From Tetraselmis striata (taxonomy: Eukaryota; Chlorophyta; Chlorodendrophyceae; Chlorodendrales; Chlorodendraceae), in assembly GCA_006384855.1 (NCBI GenBank), contig VCJN01002690.1:1-64000 (forward strand): DNA of 64,000 bases. Reading direction: 5' to 3'. A program made the translations under genes and the position numbers. The notes beneath the pieces were generated by a model that did no database searches, had not been told where the DNA came from, and saw only the letters and a list, made by a program, of their open reading frames with translations. Shown here piece by piece: positions 34,517-47,309 of this stretch. Numbering within the stretch: the first letter of the stretch is position 1; each line of letters starts with the position of its first letter.

Positions 34517-37500
34517 TCACGCAAGGATGCGGTACCCGGTGGGCACCGCCAGCGCATGCCGCTCGCGGCTGAACTCCAGTGGCACCACAGGCGCCAGCGG
34601 TAGCCCCAGCCTGCCGCTCACACTCGTGCGCAGCCCCACGCGCACGGGTCCATAGTACCCTGAGCCCAGCCGCAGCAGAACGTGCCAAAACCGACCCGAC
34701 ACATGCACCTGCATCAGGGCGAGCAGGCAGGCGGCTGCGCCTGTCAGTCAGGGCATGCATGTGGAACTATCGAGGCGACATCCGGCTCAAAAGCACAACG
34801 CTTGCCAGACAACAGCGTAATATATATATATATAGTACATATATACATATAGTGTATATATACTATTTATATAGTATATATAGTATATATATATATACTC
34901 GCCGTAACCCCAGGTATACATCGAACACACACTCGTAGCGCATATAAACATCATAACTGTCACACATGGGCCACGGCCTAAAGTCCCTTGTCATGAACAC
35001 GCGGATTACGTATGTAGGGGTGTACATGCACAGTCAAGTTGAAACACATCTGAGTTATATTCAGCAACCGCCGCAGGCTATCTGTTGGGTGTGTGGAAGT
35101 GCGGGCTACAGTTATATGTTAAGCTGCGTCTCGCATGTGACTGATTGTGGAGGCCTACTTTCTGCAGTCCATAATCCAGCGAAGCGTCGATTTTTCGGCG
35201 GTGAGCTTTATTGCCGTACGGGTACCCGTATAGTGCAGCGGATCGGGCCTATAGGTGCATGACTAAAGCGCTTATCTACTGGAATGTACTACTAAGTACT
35301 ATAATCCACCCGCCCGCCCACGGTCCTTAATTACACAGCCGTCCGATTACGATCTCACGGTTGGGAGGCTGTGAGTACTGGTACTCGCTACTCGCTGCTG
35401 GTACTGGTACTGGTACTGGTACTCGCTGCTGGTAATGGGAAAAAAAAAACTCTGGTACTTCAAAGCGCTGGCAACGCGAACGCGCTCGCTGCTGGTACTG
35501 GTACTGGTACTGGTACTCGCTACTCGCTGCTGGTAATGAAAAAAACAAATCTGGTACTTCAAAGCGCTGGCAATGCAATTCATGGAACTGTAGGCCAGTG
35601 ACATAGAACCCGTTCTTTTAAAATTTTCTGAAAAATCGACGCATCGCTGATTCAACTGTCAATTTACTTCATAGTACAAAGCAGACCGGGCCTTGAGACA
35701 CGCTTTAACCATTGGACCCCATGCGGGTTCGTGCCGCCGGGCCGTAAGACAGCTGGTATGCTTAGCATCTAAGCGGTACTTAAGTCGTAAGAAATGTCAA
35801 GTATAAAGCAGTCACAAAGTACGATAGAGGGCGGGTTGTAATACGCCCGCATACCGCTGTGAGGAGCCATAAATTTTAACCTGTTGCTGATGAAAGCACC
35901 CGCTTCTTTAGGCCTAGTCAGCCTAAACCAAATCCCTGAAACTACCTACAGCCCGTAGTATGCATATGATTCATTGCCATCGGTATGCTGTTCCAAGATA
36001 TACGTTTCCATTGGCAGTTCAGCCACGCAGAAAGCAAATGGAAGCAACTGTTCCAAAACAAACACCGCTATCGGTACCTTCTTATTGATCCCGACAGCAC
36101 TGATACCCCCAGCGCATGCATACTGCGCTGGGCGGTCTCGAGACCTATAGCTGTTATACCTAGAGTAAGCCAACTGCGGGCCCACTGGATGGACTCGGCT
36201 TCGGCAGCTTCACGTGTCACCGCTTGTCGAGTGCTTGGTCGACGAAATAGTTTCGGCAAGTTTCCGTCATGTAAATAGCGTATGCATTCGCTTCACTGTC
36301 ACGCGCACGACCTCCCGACGTGGTCGGCAAGCATCTCGTATGTCGCTACCTGTAGTTCTAACAATGTCCGGAATGCGCCGATAAATCTACAGCGCAATCT
36401 AATTGCTCAGTTCGGTGCGTCAAAGTGATACCCGTTATAATACCGTACTCCAGCGCACTCGACGGGTAATCTTTACCAGCAGTCGGTGGTACATTACACG
36501 TGTACATACTCACACATCCTGTAGTAATGGAGAAACCTCCTAGCGGCTGCCTTTTGTAGAAAATGACCCCCCCCCCCCCCCCCCCGCGCATTCTATTGTG
36601 TACTGGGCTTTAGGGTTTATTTCTAGTAAAACCCTAAACCCGCGAAGGAAAGTCGAAGTTTTAGTTTCCGTCCTACAAATCACTGTCCCCGTGAGACCAA
36701 GTAAATCAGTGCTGCTGACTGCATGCAGCGCCAACACAGAGCGCGCAGTCCCAGGAGGGAAGGTTACTAGAAGGGATAGAGAAGGGGGGTAGGGGGGTAA
36801 AGGAGAGCGGCACCTTTGTGAGCGCAGACACTTTGGCGCTCCGCGGGCCGGTCACCACAAAGTCTTCTGGGCTCAGGGTGGCCTCGTCCATTGCCTTGCT
36901 GAATGCCACCAAAATGGTCACCTCCTCCGCACCCGTTAGGAGGCCGTCACCCGTGACGGCGAGGCCGGGAGCATACAGGCGAGCGCGTGGCTGCAGTGGG
37001 GGGGGGGGGGGGGGGTGGGGTCCAATAAGGCAGTTGGTGGCGAGGGCTTGCGCTCACACGCTGGAAAAAACTACAAAAAGCCGCCACAGCCATAGAGCTG
37101 AGAGGGATTCCCACCTTGTGTTGTATCAGTACGCAGTAGCGCTGCGGCGGGAAGGCTGTTGAGCTGCGGTTGGCCAGGATGGCGGCCTCCTGGACGCATT
37201 TCAGAGCGGCCGTTGTCTCAGCGGCCAAAAACACCAAGCAAGGTTGCACCGTCTCGGGTTCATGTCAGCCAGGGGCGCCGCGGCAGGAAAGGCCCACCTG
37301 AAACTCGAGGCATACGCTGGTGGAAGACATGTCCCATGCCTGGACGGGCGCCCTCAGGCGCGCCGCAAACTCGCCGCACATCGGCCCGCTGCGGTCCAGC
37401 GACACCAACTCCAACACTCGGCCTGAGCCCGCGACGTGGACACCGACCTTGCCGTCAGCCCCCCCCCCCCCCCCCCCCTTTCCCAACTCCTCCCCCTCCG

Positions 37501-40500
37501 CCAAAAGAATATCTATGTCATATCCATTAAGCGTTACATATATAAGATGCTCAATACAACATTCGATATATCACTATATTCAGTATATATTCTGTTATAT
37601 CATCTATTACATATATATTTTATATCTATGTCTACGTATGTAAGTACATCTACATTTATGTATATGTGCATATACGTATATGTATACATATGTATATATA
37701 CGCATATTTACATATATATACATATATTGAATATGGTATGTTGATATGGATATGGCATTTCCATCGGGGGAAATCAGAACGGAGCGGCGGATCAACCTGG
37801 CGAGACGGACACGAGTCCGGGAGGGACACGGACCACCGGATGGCTGAAGCGAAAGGGAACCTCCAGCCACATCACCTCCTCCCCCTGCGGCGCGCTGTCC
37901 GCGGTTGCGTCCCATGCCGGCGGCGCGTCAAAGCGCCGGACCTCGTCCTCAAACAAGCCCACGCTGAGTGGCAAGGGCGGGTCAGCCTCGTCGCCGTACT
38001 GCGGGCAAAAGTTGAGCAGCTCCACATCAAGCGTGACCTGCTCCACGACATGACAGCAGGAAGTACCAGCAGCACTGGTGTCAGCCACATCGTACACCCC
38101 CCTCCACATAAGTATTATGTGCTTTTCTTCGCCAAACACAAGTTATTTGCAAAAAGTAGGGCAGCTTAACCTAATGTTTGTGACCTGAAACCCTGGAATG
38201 TTGCACATTTATTTGAAGTTGTCATCACAATGCGGTTCAACCAAGCCCTAATACCCTAACAGCTGTGCCATACAAGCCGTCCCGGCGCCAGATTGACCGG
38301 CGGTTCAAGTGCCCATTGAACACATGGATTGGTGCCCATGGCGTGCTGCTGCTGCGCATACATATAGACCATTGGATGTTGGGGTGACCGTGGATGAGTG
38401 AGGAGACATGTTAGCGAAGGTCCTATTAGGGTAGTTTTAGGTGGGGTGGGGGCATATGAGCGTGGGCCACTGTACATTATGTATTGATACCATTGCGGCT
38501 GCAGTGTTGCCACGTTGAGCAACCGTTAAAACTCACCCGGAAACTCATAGCGGCTTAGGGATTGCTCTGACAAAAATTCTGACAAAGTATGGACGGTGGA
38601 CTACCTGAAACAACCCTCGGACGTCACAATCTTGCTATCGTCCGGGCACGTTTAGGCACCTTTTCGTCCCTATACGTAGAAACAGGTGGGAACATGACGC
38701 GCGTTGCAACAATTGGCCACATCATGGCCGTGGAAGTTCACGGTACATGCGTCTCAATACCAAATACCCGGTGATGAGGACATGTTTTGGATGTGCTTGC
38801 ACGCGAACCACTCATACTTGGTTCATAGCATTATTCACACCATCACCGAGGCAATAAAGGTCCTGCCATACTTGTGCGACTCGGCCAAGAATAACACCAA
38901 CCTGGCCAGGCACTACTACGGAAAGACTTTTGCCCTGCAGCAATGAGGCCGCGAGAACCCTCATGCTTGAGCATGCAACGAACACAGCAAGATTTTGCCA
39001 TGAATTTGCTCCGAAACCAACGGAATCCATTGATAGCGCTTGCTAATACCCAAGGACCTAATTTCAATGCCCTAAATGCCTGAATACCCTTAAATGCCCT
39101 ATGTATAGCGGATAGATCGCGTACAAGGGGGGAGACGTGGTATGATTCGGTGCCAAATGTGGCCCCCGGCTATGCATGGGCATGGATGGCGCAATTTCTG
39201 GTTTTGTAGAATTATCGCCACACGCACTCTTTTGGCATAACTGAAATCACTGACGGTGTCAGCTACATCGGCGGGCAGTATCGGGTCTTACGCGCTGTCA
39301 CAGCACTTGACCCGACAAGTAGTAGCCTTTGCAACATGCAACGGCCGCAATGTTATCATTTATGGGCGTGTCGATTGAATCCGTAAACCCCATACTTGTG
39401 TGGAGGGGTGTAGTATAAATACTCTTACGCCATGCCAGTGCGTTTGCAAATATATGAGAGCGAGCACGAACATGGCTTTATTTGTTCCGTCGCTGGCGCA
39501 TGCTGGGCGGCTGCTGCTTAACCGCAGATTTTATTGAATGGTTTTTCGCGCGCATTGGGTCGCAGTTTTTTTCATGAGCGACAGGCGCACTCCGCGTAAC
39601 TGCTGTCAAGTCATGTCGAGTGAAGCACCCCTCAGTAAGGATCAATTTGGCGTAGTCGGTGCTGCCATGCACCAGTCATCGGCAGTTTCGACATCCATCG
39701 CCCCGAGTGATACAAATAGGTTGCAGTGGATGTTGTGTTTGAGCGCATGCCGCCTGCCAACATGTATTTTCTCAATATGTATTCTTTGTCACTCGACTGC
39801 TCCCGTCGTGTCGAGCGCGCTCGCACTAGGTACTGACAGCCACCTCGCAGCTTGTTGCGTCAGCAGAAATGTGCGGTTTCAGCACTGCCGTTGTTCCCCC
39901 CGAGTGGCGGCATTCGTCGATCAAGACCAGACTGTATTAATTTTAAAAATAATCGCGGTACCCGCTTCCCGGATCCCGGCAAAACGTCCCGACGGCTGTA
40001 CGGTCGCAGGTCGGAGAGGTTGCCAATGGTCGGACCCGTGCAGAGTTCCTCACAACAAGTGGTTTTGGGGCTGTCCGGCCCGTGCTTGTCCAGCATTCGA
40101 GCAACTAGTCGCTTATTACGGCCATCGTATCGCGGTCGCGGCCAGTGCGGCAAAATGTCGGATAGAGCGCGCGTCGTCCACTCAAGGTACGCCAGTGGTT
40201 TTGATACATGAATTAGCTCGACCCGGTCGTCAGCACCGCTGGTGTGATTGCTGCTAATCACCATGAGTAGGCGGCGACCGCGTAACGGCGGACTCCTACA
40301 CGTCTTGAACGAGCCGTCGTCATCGACCACGCAGATTTATTTCCTCCTCCGAGATCATGGTTTCGGAGCATCGCGGCGCGCGGCGGTTCGTCCTGAGTTT
40401 CTGAGCTACAGATACATACTAAATTACCTTCGACGGACGGTCAAAGGTTTCTCAGCCTTCAGTTTCGCGAGCAGTGTTGAGATTCTCGCCGCCAGATATG

Positions 40501-43500
40501 TAAAGTTATTCACAGGGGCTGATGCAGGTCACGGCGATGGCGATGTGAGGGCGAGGGCTTTATTTCGTCATGAAATTTTGACTGTCATGTAATTTTGCGG
40601 TTGGCTTGCCTCGGCGGTCGCATCACAATACTAATTTCATAGTACAAAAGATATGTGGGTGTGGGTGTGGTGGGGATGTGGGGGGGGGGGGGGGGGGGGG
40701 GGGGGGAGGAAGGGCGTTACCTTTCCCGTCATCTGTGAGCTGCTGATTTCCACAGTGGCGCGGTAATGCCCCTCCCAGAGACCCATGGCGGTATAAGTCA
40801 TCGTCAGTTGGACGGAGCCACCCGCGGGGAGGCTTCCCTGCGATGGCGAGATCTCCAGCCACCCACCAAACAAACCCGCTATGCGCGGGCTTGCGCGGAA
40901 GTCTGCGGCTCGGTCACTGGGATTGCTCAGCGTCACCTGCGCACCAGCAGAGTGTTCCCCCGATCTTCAGGGGCATGATACGGCAAGCGAGGCATCAGAC
41001 AAGCGCCGGGCTAGTAGGCAGCCAGGTCCGTGATGCGCAGTGTCGCAAACCATATGAAAGCACAGTATAGCCTGTACGGTGCCAGGGCAAATCACACTTT
41101 GATGTTATTATCTTATGCAGGCAGCAGAAGAAAAGAAGACAGCGTCAACAAGCACGCTTGGATTGACAGTACAATCGATATTTCTCATAGATCGTACCAT
41201 TAATTGGGTTCGCGGTTCTAACAATACAAATTTTCACCATCAATAACATAATCAATAACATAATATAAAGTCTTGTGATGAATCCTTACTCGGATACCTG
41301 TTTCAGATATAGCAACCATGGTACCTTCGCTTTGTGGGGGTCCGAAAAACGCATAGTGAGCCCGAAGCGTGGTCACGGTATGCGGATACCCGAGGGGGTG
41401 CGGGCTGGCCAGACTCACCGACTGCGTCTCGCTGCCGTTGCTGTACAGCAGAACCGGATCCAGGCGGTCGGCCGAGACGGCGAGGCGGGACAGCGGGGCG
41501 GCATCGCTGGGCGGTGCTGCCAGCAGGAAGTTGCGGCTGCCCCGGAGCCCGGCCGTTTGCATACCCTGGGTGGCCACCTCATCCTGCAGGTGCTGAAGCA
41601 CCTGTGCGCCAATGCAAGCCAAGCAGCCGGTGGCGGCAACTTTGTCAGGTGATACCGGGAAGAGTGGCTGCTGCCAGCACCGTTGGCCCATCTTGAAGCC
41701 TACGTACGCACCTCTTCCGGTCGCAGCTCCGGGCGCCGTCCGAGCAACCAGGCCGCGGCTCCCGCGGCGCGCGCCGCAGCATACGCTGTCCCAGCCGCGG
41801 GGGGCGCGGCAAACGAGGGGTCCGCAACCGGCGCAGCCGTGGGAGGGGAGCCCCCCGGTGGCTGCGCCATCATCACCTCGCTGCCGATGGGCAGCCGCCG
41901 ATCCGACGACCCCGGCAAGCTGGCTGCCAGCGCCGACGCAGAGCTTGGCGCAAAGAGCGCGATGCCAGGGCCGTGGTTGCTGTCTGCCCACATGGCACCC
42001 GCGCCGTCTTCCGCTCCGACTGCGATAACACCGGGTGCACGTGCCGGGCTGAAGTTGCTCACATCTGGAGGCACAGCGGTCGCAGGGTGAGTGGGCTGCT
42101 ATCATGGATTCGTCTCGTCGGCGGACGAGACAGCGCATCAGCATGGGCCGCACGCCGCTTCGCCGTGCAGGAGCAAATACTCCTTTCCACAAAAAGATTA
42201 ATCAAGTAATCCAGCAGCTGCAACAGTCTTGCTTTCTGTATTTTGTGGTGCATTGTAGCGCTGCCTCACTGATAACTAATACTACTGATACTAATACTAC
42301 ATACTACAATTACATATACATACTAGTCGCTGCTATACATACTAACATACGCGCCCGTACATAACCATACTATACTACCGCGCGCCGGTACTACTGCAAT
42401 AGTATAAGCCAAGCTGATGTAAACCAGCACACGGTACATCCAAAGTTATATTTCAAACTTGGTCTCGCTTTTAATTTGTTATTGCATAAATACGCAACTA
42501 TACCGCCATCCAGGATTACATGTGTATGCTACACATTTCCACAAACAAATCTCTCCCATCTACGAGAGCTTTACGTGCGCAAGGACATTGTTGCCCTTGG
42601 TCATATTATCATTCATAGGTAGCTAAATCAGGTGGGGAAAGATCGCAGCCTGCCTTGCAGTTTGATAGCAGACGATACAATGAGTTATTAATGGTACAAG
42701 TCGCTGGAATGGCGGTCGTCATTGTGCTTGCGGGGGCTGGGGTATAGTGTAGTGGCAGCATCCGCAACCACAGCGCTTTGGGTTCGCGGTATGTTATCCC
42801 CCCCCCCCCCCCCCCCCCCCACACACACACAGATGCAATCTCTCAGAATAACAACATCTATCTTGAAATATCTCAGAATAAAACACGAATACTACACAAA
42901 TCTTCCGACTTGTTGCTGGAAAGTAATACCTTAGGGTTTTTGGCCATGCAAATGCATTTAATTAATGGCACGGCAATAGCAGGCTCGGATTATGGCAGAC
43001 TAAGGTACACAGGGGCTAAGTTCAGTGCCTTCAGTTGTACGGGCCACCACTTTGCGTGGGGCGTGTTGCCTGGCTGCACCTACCCTCGCCATAGTTGCCC
43101 GCCGCGGCCACCACGGTCGCGCCCATCTCCACCAGCCGGCTGGCCGCGGCGTCCAGCGGGCGGCTGCCCTCCCCCCCGGTCGTTGCAAAGGGCAGCAGCA
43201 CCACTGCAGGAGCCGCCGGCTCCAGCGCAGCGGCCACCTGGTCGAGCCCCTCCAGCGCAGTGACCACAGAGCCGCGGCCGCCGCAGCTCAGCACGGGAAC
43301 GGGGCGAACCACACTTGCAGCGCCTTGCGCCCAGGTCACTGCCAGGACGGGGACGGACAACCCGTAGCTGGCACCGTCGTCTGCACCTGCAGCGCAGCTG
43401 GCGCCCATTTGCGGCACCGCCTCGGGCAAGGTGGTCGTTGTGCCCACCGGGACACTCATCTGGGCGGTGAACATCTCTGCGTCGATTGGCTGCGGGAAGG

Positions 43501-45685
43501 CAGGGGAACCGGCAGGGGGGCAATGCTTGCTCAGATGGGAGGTGGTGGCGCAGGCCGCACTCTTACAGGACGCAGAGAATATCGGCTTATCGGACTGCTG
43601 CGTATCCATTTGGTGATGAGATGTCTCTTGCTCAGGCGGACATGTGTTTGTCAAAAACTGGAAGATTTGGGATGTGCGGGTTGGCTGTTTGGATACAGGT
43701 TAAATCAGCAAGTGGTGCACCACACCGCGAAGTTTGGCCACAGGAGGGTTCTCTCCTGCAGGCAGAATGCCCGTTTATACGCCGTAATGGTGTCCTCCGC
43801 TGCATTGCTGCCATTTGCGCAATCATGGTTTATGGGAGGGCTAGACCAATGATCGCTTGTCCGCGAACAACAGCTCGGAATAGTGGATGAGTAAATAAAC
43901 AGCAAATATGCGCGGATCGCGGGACGGAGCACACAGTACATAAGTCATTTAGTTTCATGCAGCAGCCGCCGGGGATATTAGGTATAGGGCACAAAGTACG
44001 GTCCAAAGCCACCGCATATCTCGAAATGCACCGCTATAATATGCTCCGAAACCGTTTGCTTCCGAGGCGCATTGATGGCACAACGTATGTGGTGCTGAGC
44101 AGACGACGGCGAAAATTGTTCAGAGGAATTGATATACCCATCCACAAATACAAATATCCGCCTGGGTGACAAATACCAACAGGCTATGCTGTTGCAAGAT
44201 GGGGGCGCACTACAAGACTTAGTCAGATCACGGACCGCCCTGTGGATGCCGATACCACAAAGATAATGTTACTGGGAGTATGTGATACTCACTAGTTCTC
44301 CATGGTCATAGGTATATCTACGCCCGAAGCGCATGACGTCCGCTGGTGCACACATGATGTAATGACCTTGTATAATATGTATGTACCTTTCCAGGAAAGC
44401 AGTCTCGAGGGCTTACTTGTGTTTTCTTGGTTCGCCAAAATCGCGATTCATGGAACGACGGGCTACTGCCCAGTCGGGCGGGCCGCAAAATCTAACAGCT
44501 GCGTCCGTGTATCACTTTCCTCTAACTATCCAATAGACACTATTACTGTGTATAACAAGTTCTATGCCATGCCCCCAGGTATTGACTTGCTTTGATGCCT
44601 TTGCAGAACAAGTAACCAGGCAAAGGGGGGGGGGGGGGGGTGACGTACCGTGTCTAGGATGTACAGCGCTACTCCTTTCACGAGAACGCTATCATGTGTG
44701 GCGGACATCGGCTCAGATTCGATGGCGAACTGACCCTGCGCGGCGGGAACACATAACCACATGTGTCAAGATACACAGCAAACGCTGCCGGAGGCTGCGA
44801 GCCCCCGCCCTCTTTTTTGGCACCCTCGGGGCACAATCACATGGCGATGGGGCTGATCATTTCTCGTACCTCAGTCAGCTGCGCTTGGACTGGCAGGTTG
44901 GGAACGCACTCCAGCGGGGCGGGATCGCCCTGCGCTTGTGTGCACACCTGCTGCGCGCCCTCCAGCATGCCTGCCTGCAACTGACTGAGCACGCCGGGCG
45001 AAAACTGCACCGCACCCAGGGAGCCAGACAGGAACAGCGACAGCACGAGAGGGGTCAGGGGCGCTTTTGACGCCCAGCCTTGTTGGGACCGTGGCGGGCA
45101 TGCACCCGCCCATCCTTTCCATTGAGGCAAAGTGCTCGGTAGCGTACAGCGCGAGCTGACACCGGCATCGTGAATGATGCCGCGTGTGTGTGTGCGTAAA
45201 ATGGCGGGAGGCGCGTGGCGCGGCGAACTGCACCTGGCCGTGGAAACCTGCGATCGTGGTAAAGTATCCGCCGCAGCGCCCCGCCGGCTCGGCGCCCGCT
45301 GCCCCGTCTCCAGCGGCCACGCCGCACGCTGCGCCGTACTGCGGGCCCATCCCGCCGCTCGAACACCAGCAGATGACGCTCTCCCTGCTCAGCGGAGTAC
45401 CAGGGCAGACGAGGTTGTCAGGCCCCAGTGGCAGAGGGTACGCTAGAGGGTCACCGACAGCTTCCGTTCCTGTGTCGGAGGGGTGAGTGCCGCGGCAGCA
45501 CTTGTCAGAACCGCGTAGCTGGCGGGGTACATGAGCGCATACCAGGTGCCATCAGCCTCGCCATTCGCGCCATCGTCCTGCTGGCCCCGGGCAGGGACGG
45601 CAAGCCTGCCAGCCAGCAGCGCCACCGCCAGCAGCAAGCGACAGCAATGCACCCCCAAGCAGCTGCGGCTACTACTCCGCGGCAT
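34517..45685 (-). CDS. Secreted subtilase-like pseudoprotease
   Basis: Thirteen exons, read leftward from 45685, end at 34517: about 45685-45543, 45384-45234, 45004-44870, 44735-44649, 43489-43084, 42064-41712, 41601-41419, 40936-40721, 38037-37797, 37422-37298, 37189-37115, 36990-36814 and 34708-34517. They give about 827 residues; the exon 1 donor is the least certain boundary. It is a paralogue of the gene at 48239 and shares a signal peptide (LLLAVALLAGRLAVPARG), a CWC.SG segment, an inhibitor-I9-like propeptide, an S8 domain and C-terminal beta-sandwich repeats. The aspartate region (ALYILDT) and oxyanion Asn (AAAGN) remain. However, the GHGT motif is replaced by CAAGAD, exon 5 has no histidine at all, and GTSMAAPH has become GTAYAAA. 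Proteolysis is therefore not expected. Introns are long and hold transposons. The frame is intact, which argues for a retained non-catalytic role. Confidence 0.8.
35175..35673 (-). repeat. Dispersed repeat with inverted ends, copy B
   Basis: Inverted relative of 597-1022, lying in the last intron of the subtilase-like gene. It starts ATCCAGCGAAGCGTCGATTT and ends with AAAAATCGACGCATCGCTGA and TTACTTCATA. Unlike copy A, it carries a tandem duplication of a central module, each unit with a (GGTACT)n run, an A-run and GGTACTTCAAAGCGCTGGCAA. Confidence 0.65.
36606..36643. repeat. Telomere-motif hairpin
   Basis: GGCTTTAGGGTTT and AAAACCCTAAACCC face each other across about 10 bp in the last intron of the minus-strand subtilase-like gene, so an inverted pair of TTTAGGG-type motifs can fold on itself. 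Confidence 0.6.
38095..39410. mobile_element. TA-flanked transposon family, complete copy 2
   Basis: Left end CACCCCCCTCCACATAAGTAT and right end ATACTTGTGTGGAGGGGTG are inverted copies over about 20 bp, with TA outside both (38093-38094 and 39411-39412). It lies within the intron between exons 8 and 9 of the subtilase-like gene. The left 870 bp matches the copy at 23240-24161 in reverse. No transposase is recognised. Confidence 0.68.
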
Positions 45686-46055
45686 GCCGACTCGCGGCCT
45701 TGGATTGGGAGGCCGTGCAAACTGGCGCAGCGCACGCCCAGAAGCCGAAGGAAGGGGAGTGCACAACCTCAGCGACCCTCGGCACACTCACTGTAATGTT
45801 GCAGCCTTTGGTGCGCCGCAAGCACGCTACGGCAAGCGCGGTCCAGTCAGGTGGCTGTAGCAGGCGGGATGCCGTAAAACTTATTGCAAGTAGTGGTAAG
45901 TTTAACAGCAGTACCATGTAGTAATCCTACGAGAAAGAATGGCGGGGCGCGGACGATGATAATCGCGGGCGGGTAGTTTTTAAAACGAACAGAAGCCGGC
46001 GTTGCTTGTAACTACTGCCAAATAGGGGGTTCCCGCGTCAAATTGCAACGCCATA

Positions 46056-47132
46056 TTGCAACGCATAATATACCGCCACGTCGCGCGGTGTCCGAGTCAT
46101 GATGTAATCGTTACAACTGCTGCGGGTATATACCGGTACCGGCGCCGGCATGCGTCACATCACCCTGCCGCCACCACCCTTCTGGCAGCTCACAATCTTT
46201 CGCGCCCCACGCGACTTCACGCGGGTAATCGCTACAACCCTGCACCCTACGTCATGGGCCGTCTAATAGGCAACGCGGCCGAGGTGCACCAGGCCCGGAC
46301 GGCGCTGTCACGGGCGATTCGGCTACTGTCCATTTCCGCGCCTGAGCCGGAGCTCGCAGCTATATTCCTGCAGCGCACCATTCGGCACCGCCGCCGCCTG
46401 CGTCGCCTCATGCGCCCCGTATCCCGAGCCTGGCCGTCCCACCTCAACCGGCTAAACATTGACCTCGCCGTAGAGCGCGTTGACGAGGCGCTCTTTCAAG
46501 ACACGTACCGGTGCCGCCCTGAGGTATTCGACCAGCTGCTGGAGCACCTGAAGATCCCTGATGTGCTTCGCTGCGAAAGTAGGCAAGGCAAGTTCACAGG
46601 AACGACCGGCTTGCTGGTTTTGCTGGCACGGCTAGGAACGGCAGGCGCTGCGCACAGCCTGGGGGCGAAGCTTCGCATGAATCCGAAGCGTATCTCGAAG
46701 ATATGCACGCACATGGTGAAGTGGCTCACGCAGCGATGGGGCCACGTCGTTATGACCGGTGCGCTCGACAGCAGGCTGCCAGGATACGTGCGTGCCATCC
46801 AGCGGAAGTCGGGGGTGATGCTGCCTGTCTTCGGGTTCATCGACTGCACTTTGCGTGGATGTCGTCGTGTGAAATACAGTCAGGAAGCGATATACTCTGG
46901 ACACAAGAAAAAACACGGTTTGAAATATCAAATTGTTGCTGTGCCAGACGGACTTATCACTTACCTTACAGGTCCTATCCAAGGTCGGCGTGGCGACAGC
47001 AGAATTTTAGAGGAGAGCCAGCTGGAGGATGTGCTCCGTGTGGTGCAGCAGCGACCGCCCCGAAGGGAGCTCCTCCGTGTGCGGAGGGCAGTCTTCCTTG
47101 AGCGCGTCGTACAGGCGAGCCTCCATAGCTAG
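46056..47132 (+). CDS. Harbinger-type DDE transposase, 3'-truncated
   Basis: The open frame has 358 residues; a downstream ATG at 46254 may be the true start, because the first 66 residues lie next to the terminal repeat and look unlike protein. The catalytic core shows FGFIDCTLRG (first Asp, residue 263), then YSGHKKKHGLKYQ and VPDGLITYLTGP, then GRRGDSRI (second Asp, residue 314). This is the DDE_Tnp_4 order. The final Glu region (the usual ...ERaFG segment) is absent: from about residue 325 the frame runs antisense through the second open frame of the element. Excision and insertion in trans could still use the ends, but this protein should be inactive. Confidence 0.8.
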   Translation: MQRIIYRHVARCPSHDVIVTTAAGIYRYRRRHASHHPAATTLLAAHNLSRPTRLHAGNRYNPAPYVMGRLIGNAAEVHQARTALSRAIRLLSISAPEPELAAIFLQRTIRHRRRLRRLMRPVSRAWPSHLNRLNIDLAVERVDEALFQDTYRCRPEVFDQLLEHLKIPDVLRCESRQGKFTGTTGLLVLLARLGTAGAAHSLGAKLRMNPKRISKICTHMVKWLTQRWGHVVMTGALDSRLPGYVRAIQRKSGVMLPVFGFIDCTLRGCRRVKYSQEAIYSGHKKKHGLKYQIVAVPDGLITYLTGPIQGRRGDSRILEESQLEDVLRVVQQRPPRRELLRVRRAVFLERVVQASLHS

Positions 47133-47309
47133 CTTCTTGCCGTGTGGGTTGGTGTCGCGCCAGTGCGCAGCAACCTTGGCACGATCCGCGGCGGTCAGCA
47201 GCGCCGCGATCCACAGGACGTCCGACTGCCAACGCCGTTTCCACACGTGGGACGCACCCTGAGCGCTCTCCTTCTTTACGTCTGCCGTCTCCTGAGTGGA
47301 TTCCGCCAT
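47007..47309 (-). CDS. Second protein of the Harbinger-type element, partial
   Basis: An open frame of 100 residues from the ATG at 47309 (MAESTQETADVKKE). It contains a Trp-spaced stretch (VWKRRWQSDVLWIAALLTAA, then AHWRDTNPHGKK) that could be a Myb/SANT-like DNA-binding fold, the usual partner of Harbinger transposases. The opposite orientation to the transposase and the overlap at its 3' end fit an element that lost the sequence between the two genes. The last 30 residues probably come from the deletion junction. The domain call is tentative. Confidence 0.5.
   Translation of the reverse strand: MAESTQETADVKKESAQGASHVWKRRWQSDVLWIAALLTAADRAKVAAHWRDTNPHGKKLAMEARLYDALKEDCPPHTEELPSGRSLLHHTEHILQLALL

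Noticed and set aside
41218-42192. 324-residue continuous minus-strand frame
   Set aside because: Only 41601-41419 of it matches the paralogue; the 42064-41712 exon is read in another phase, so the frame as a whole is not one exon.
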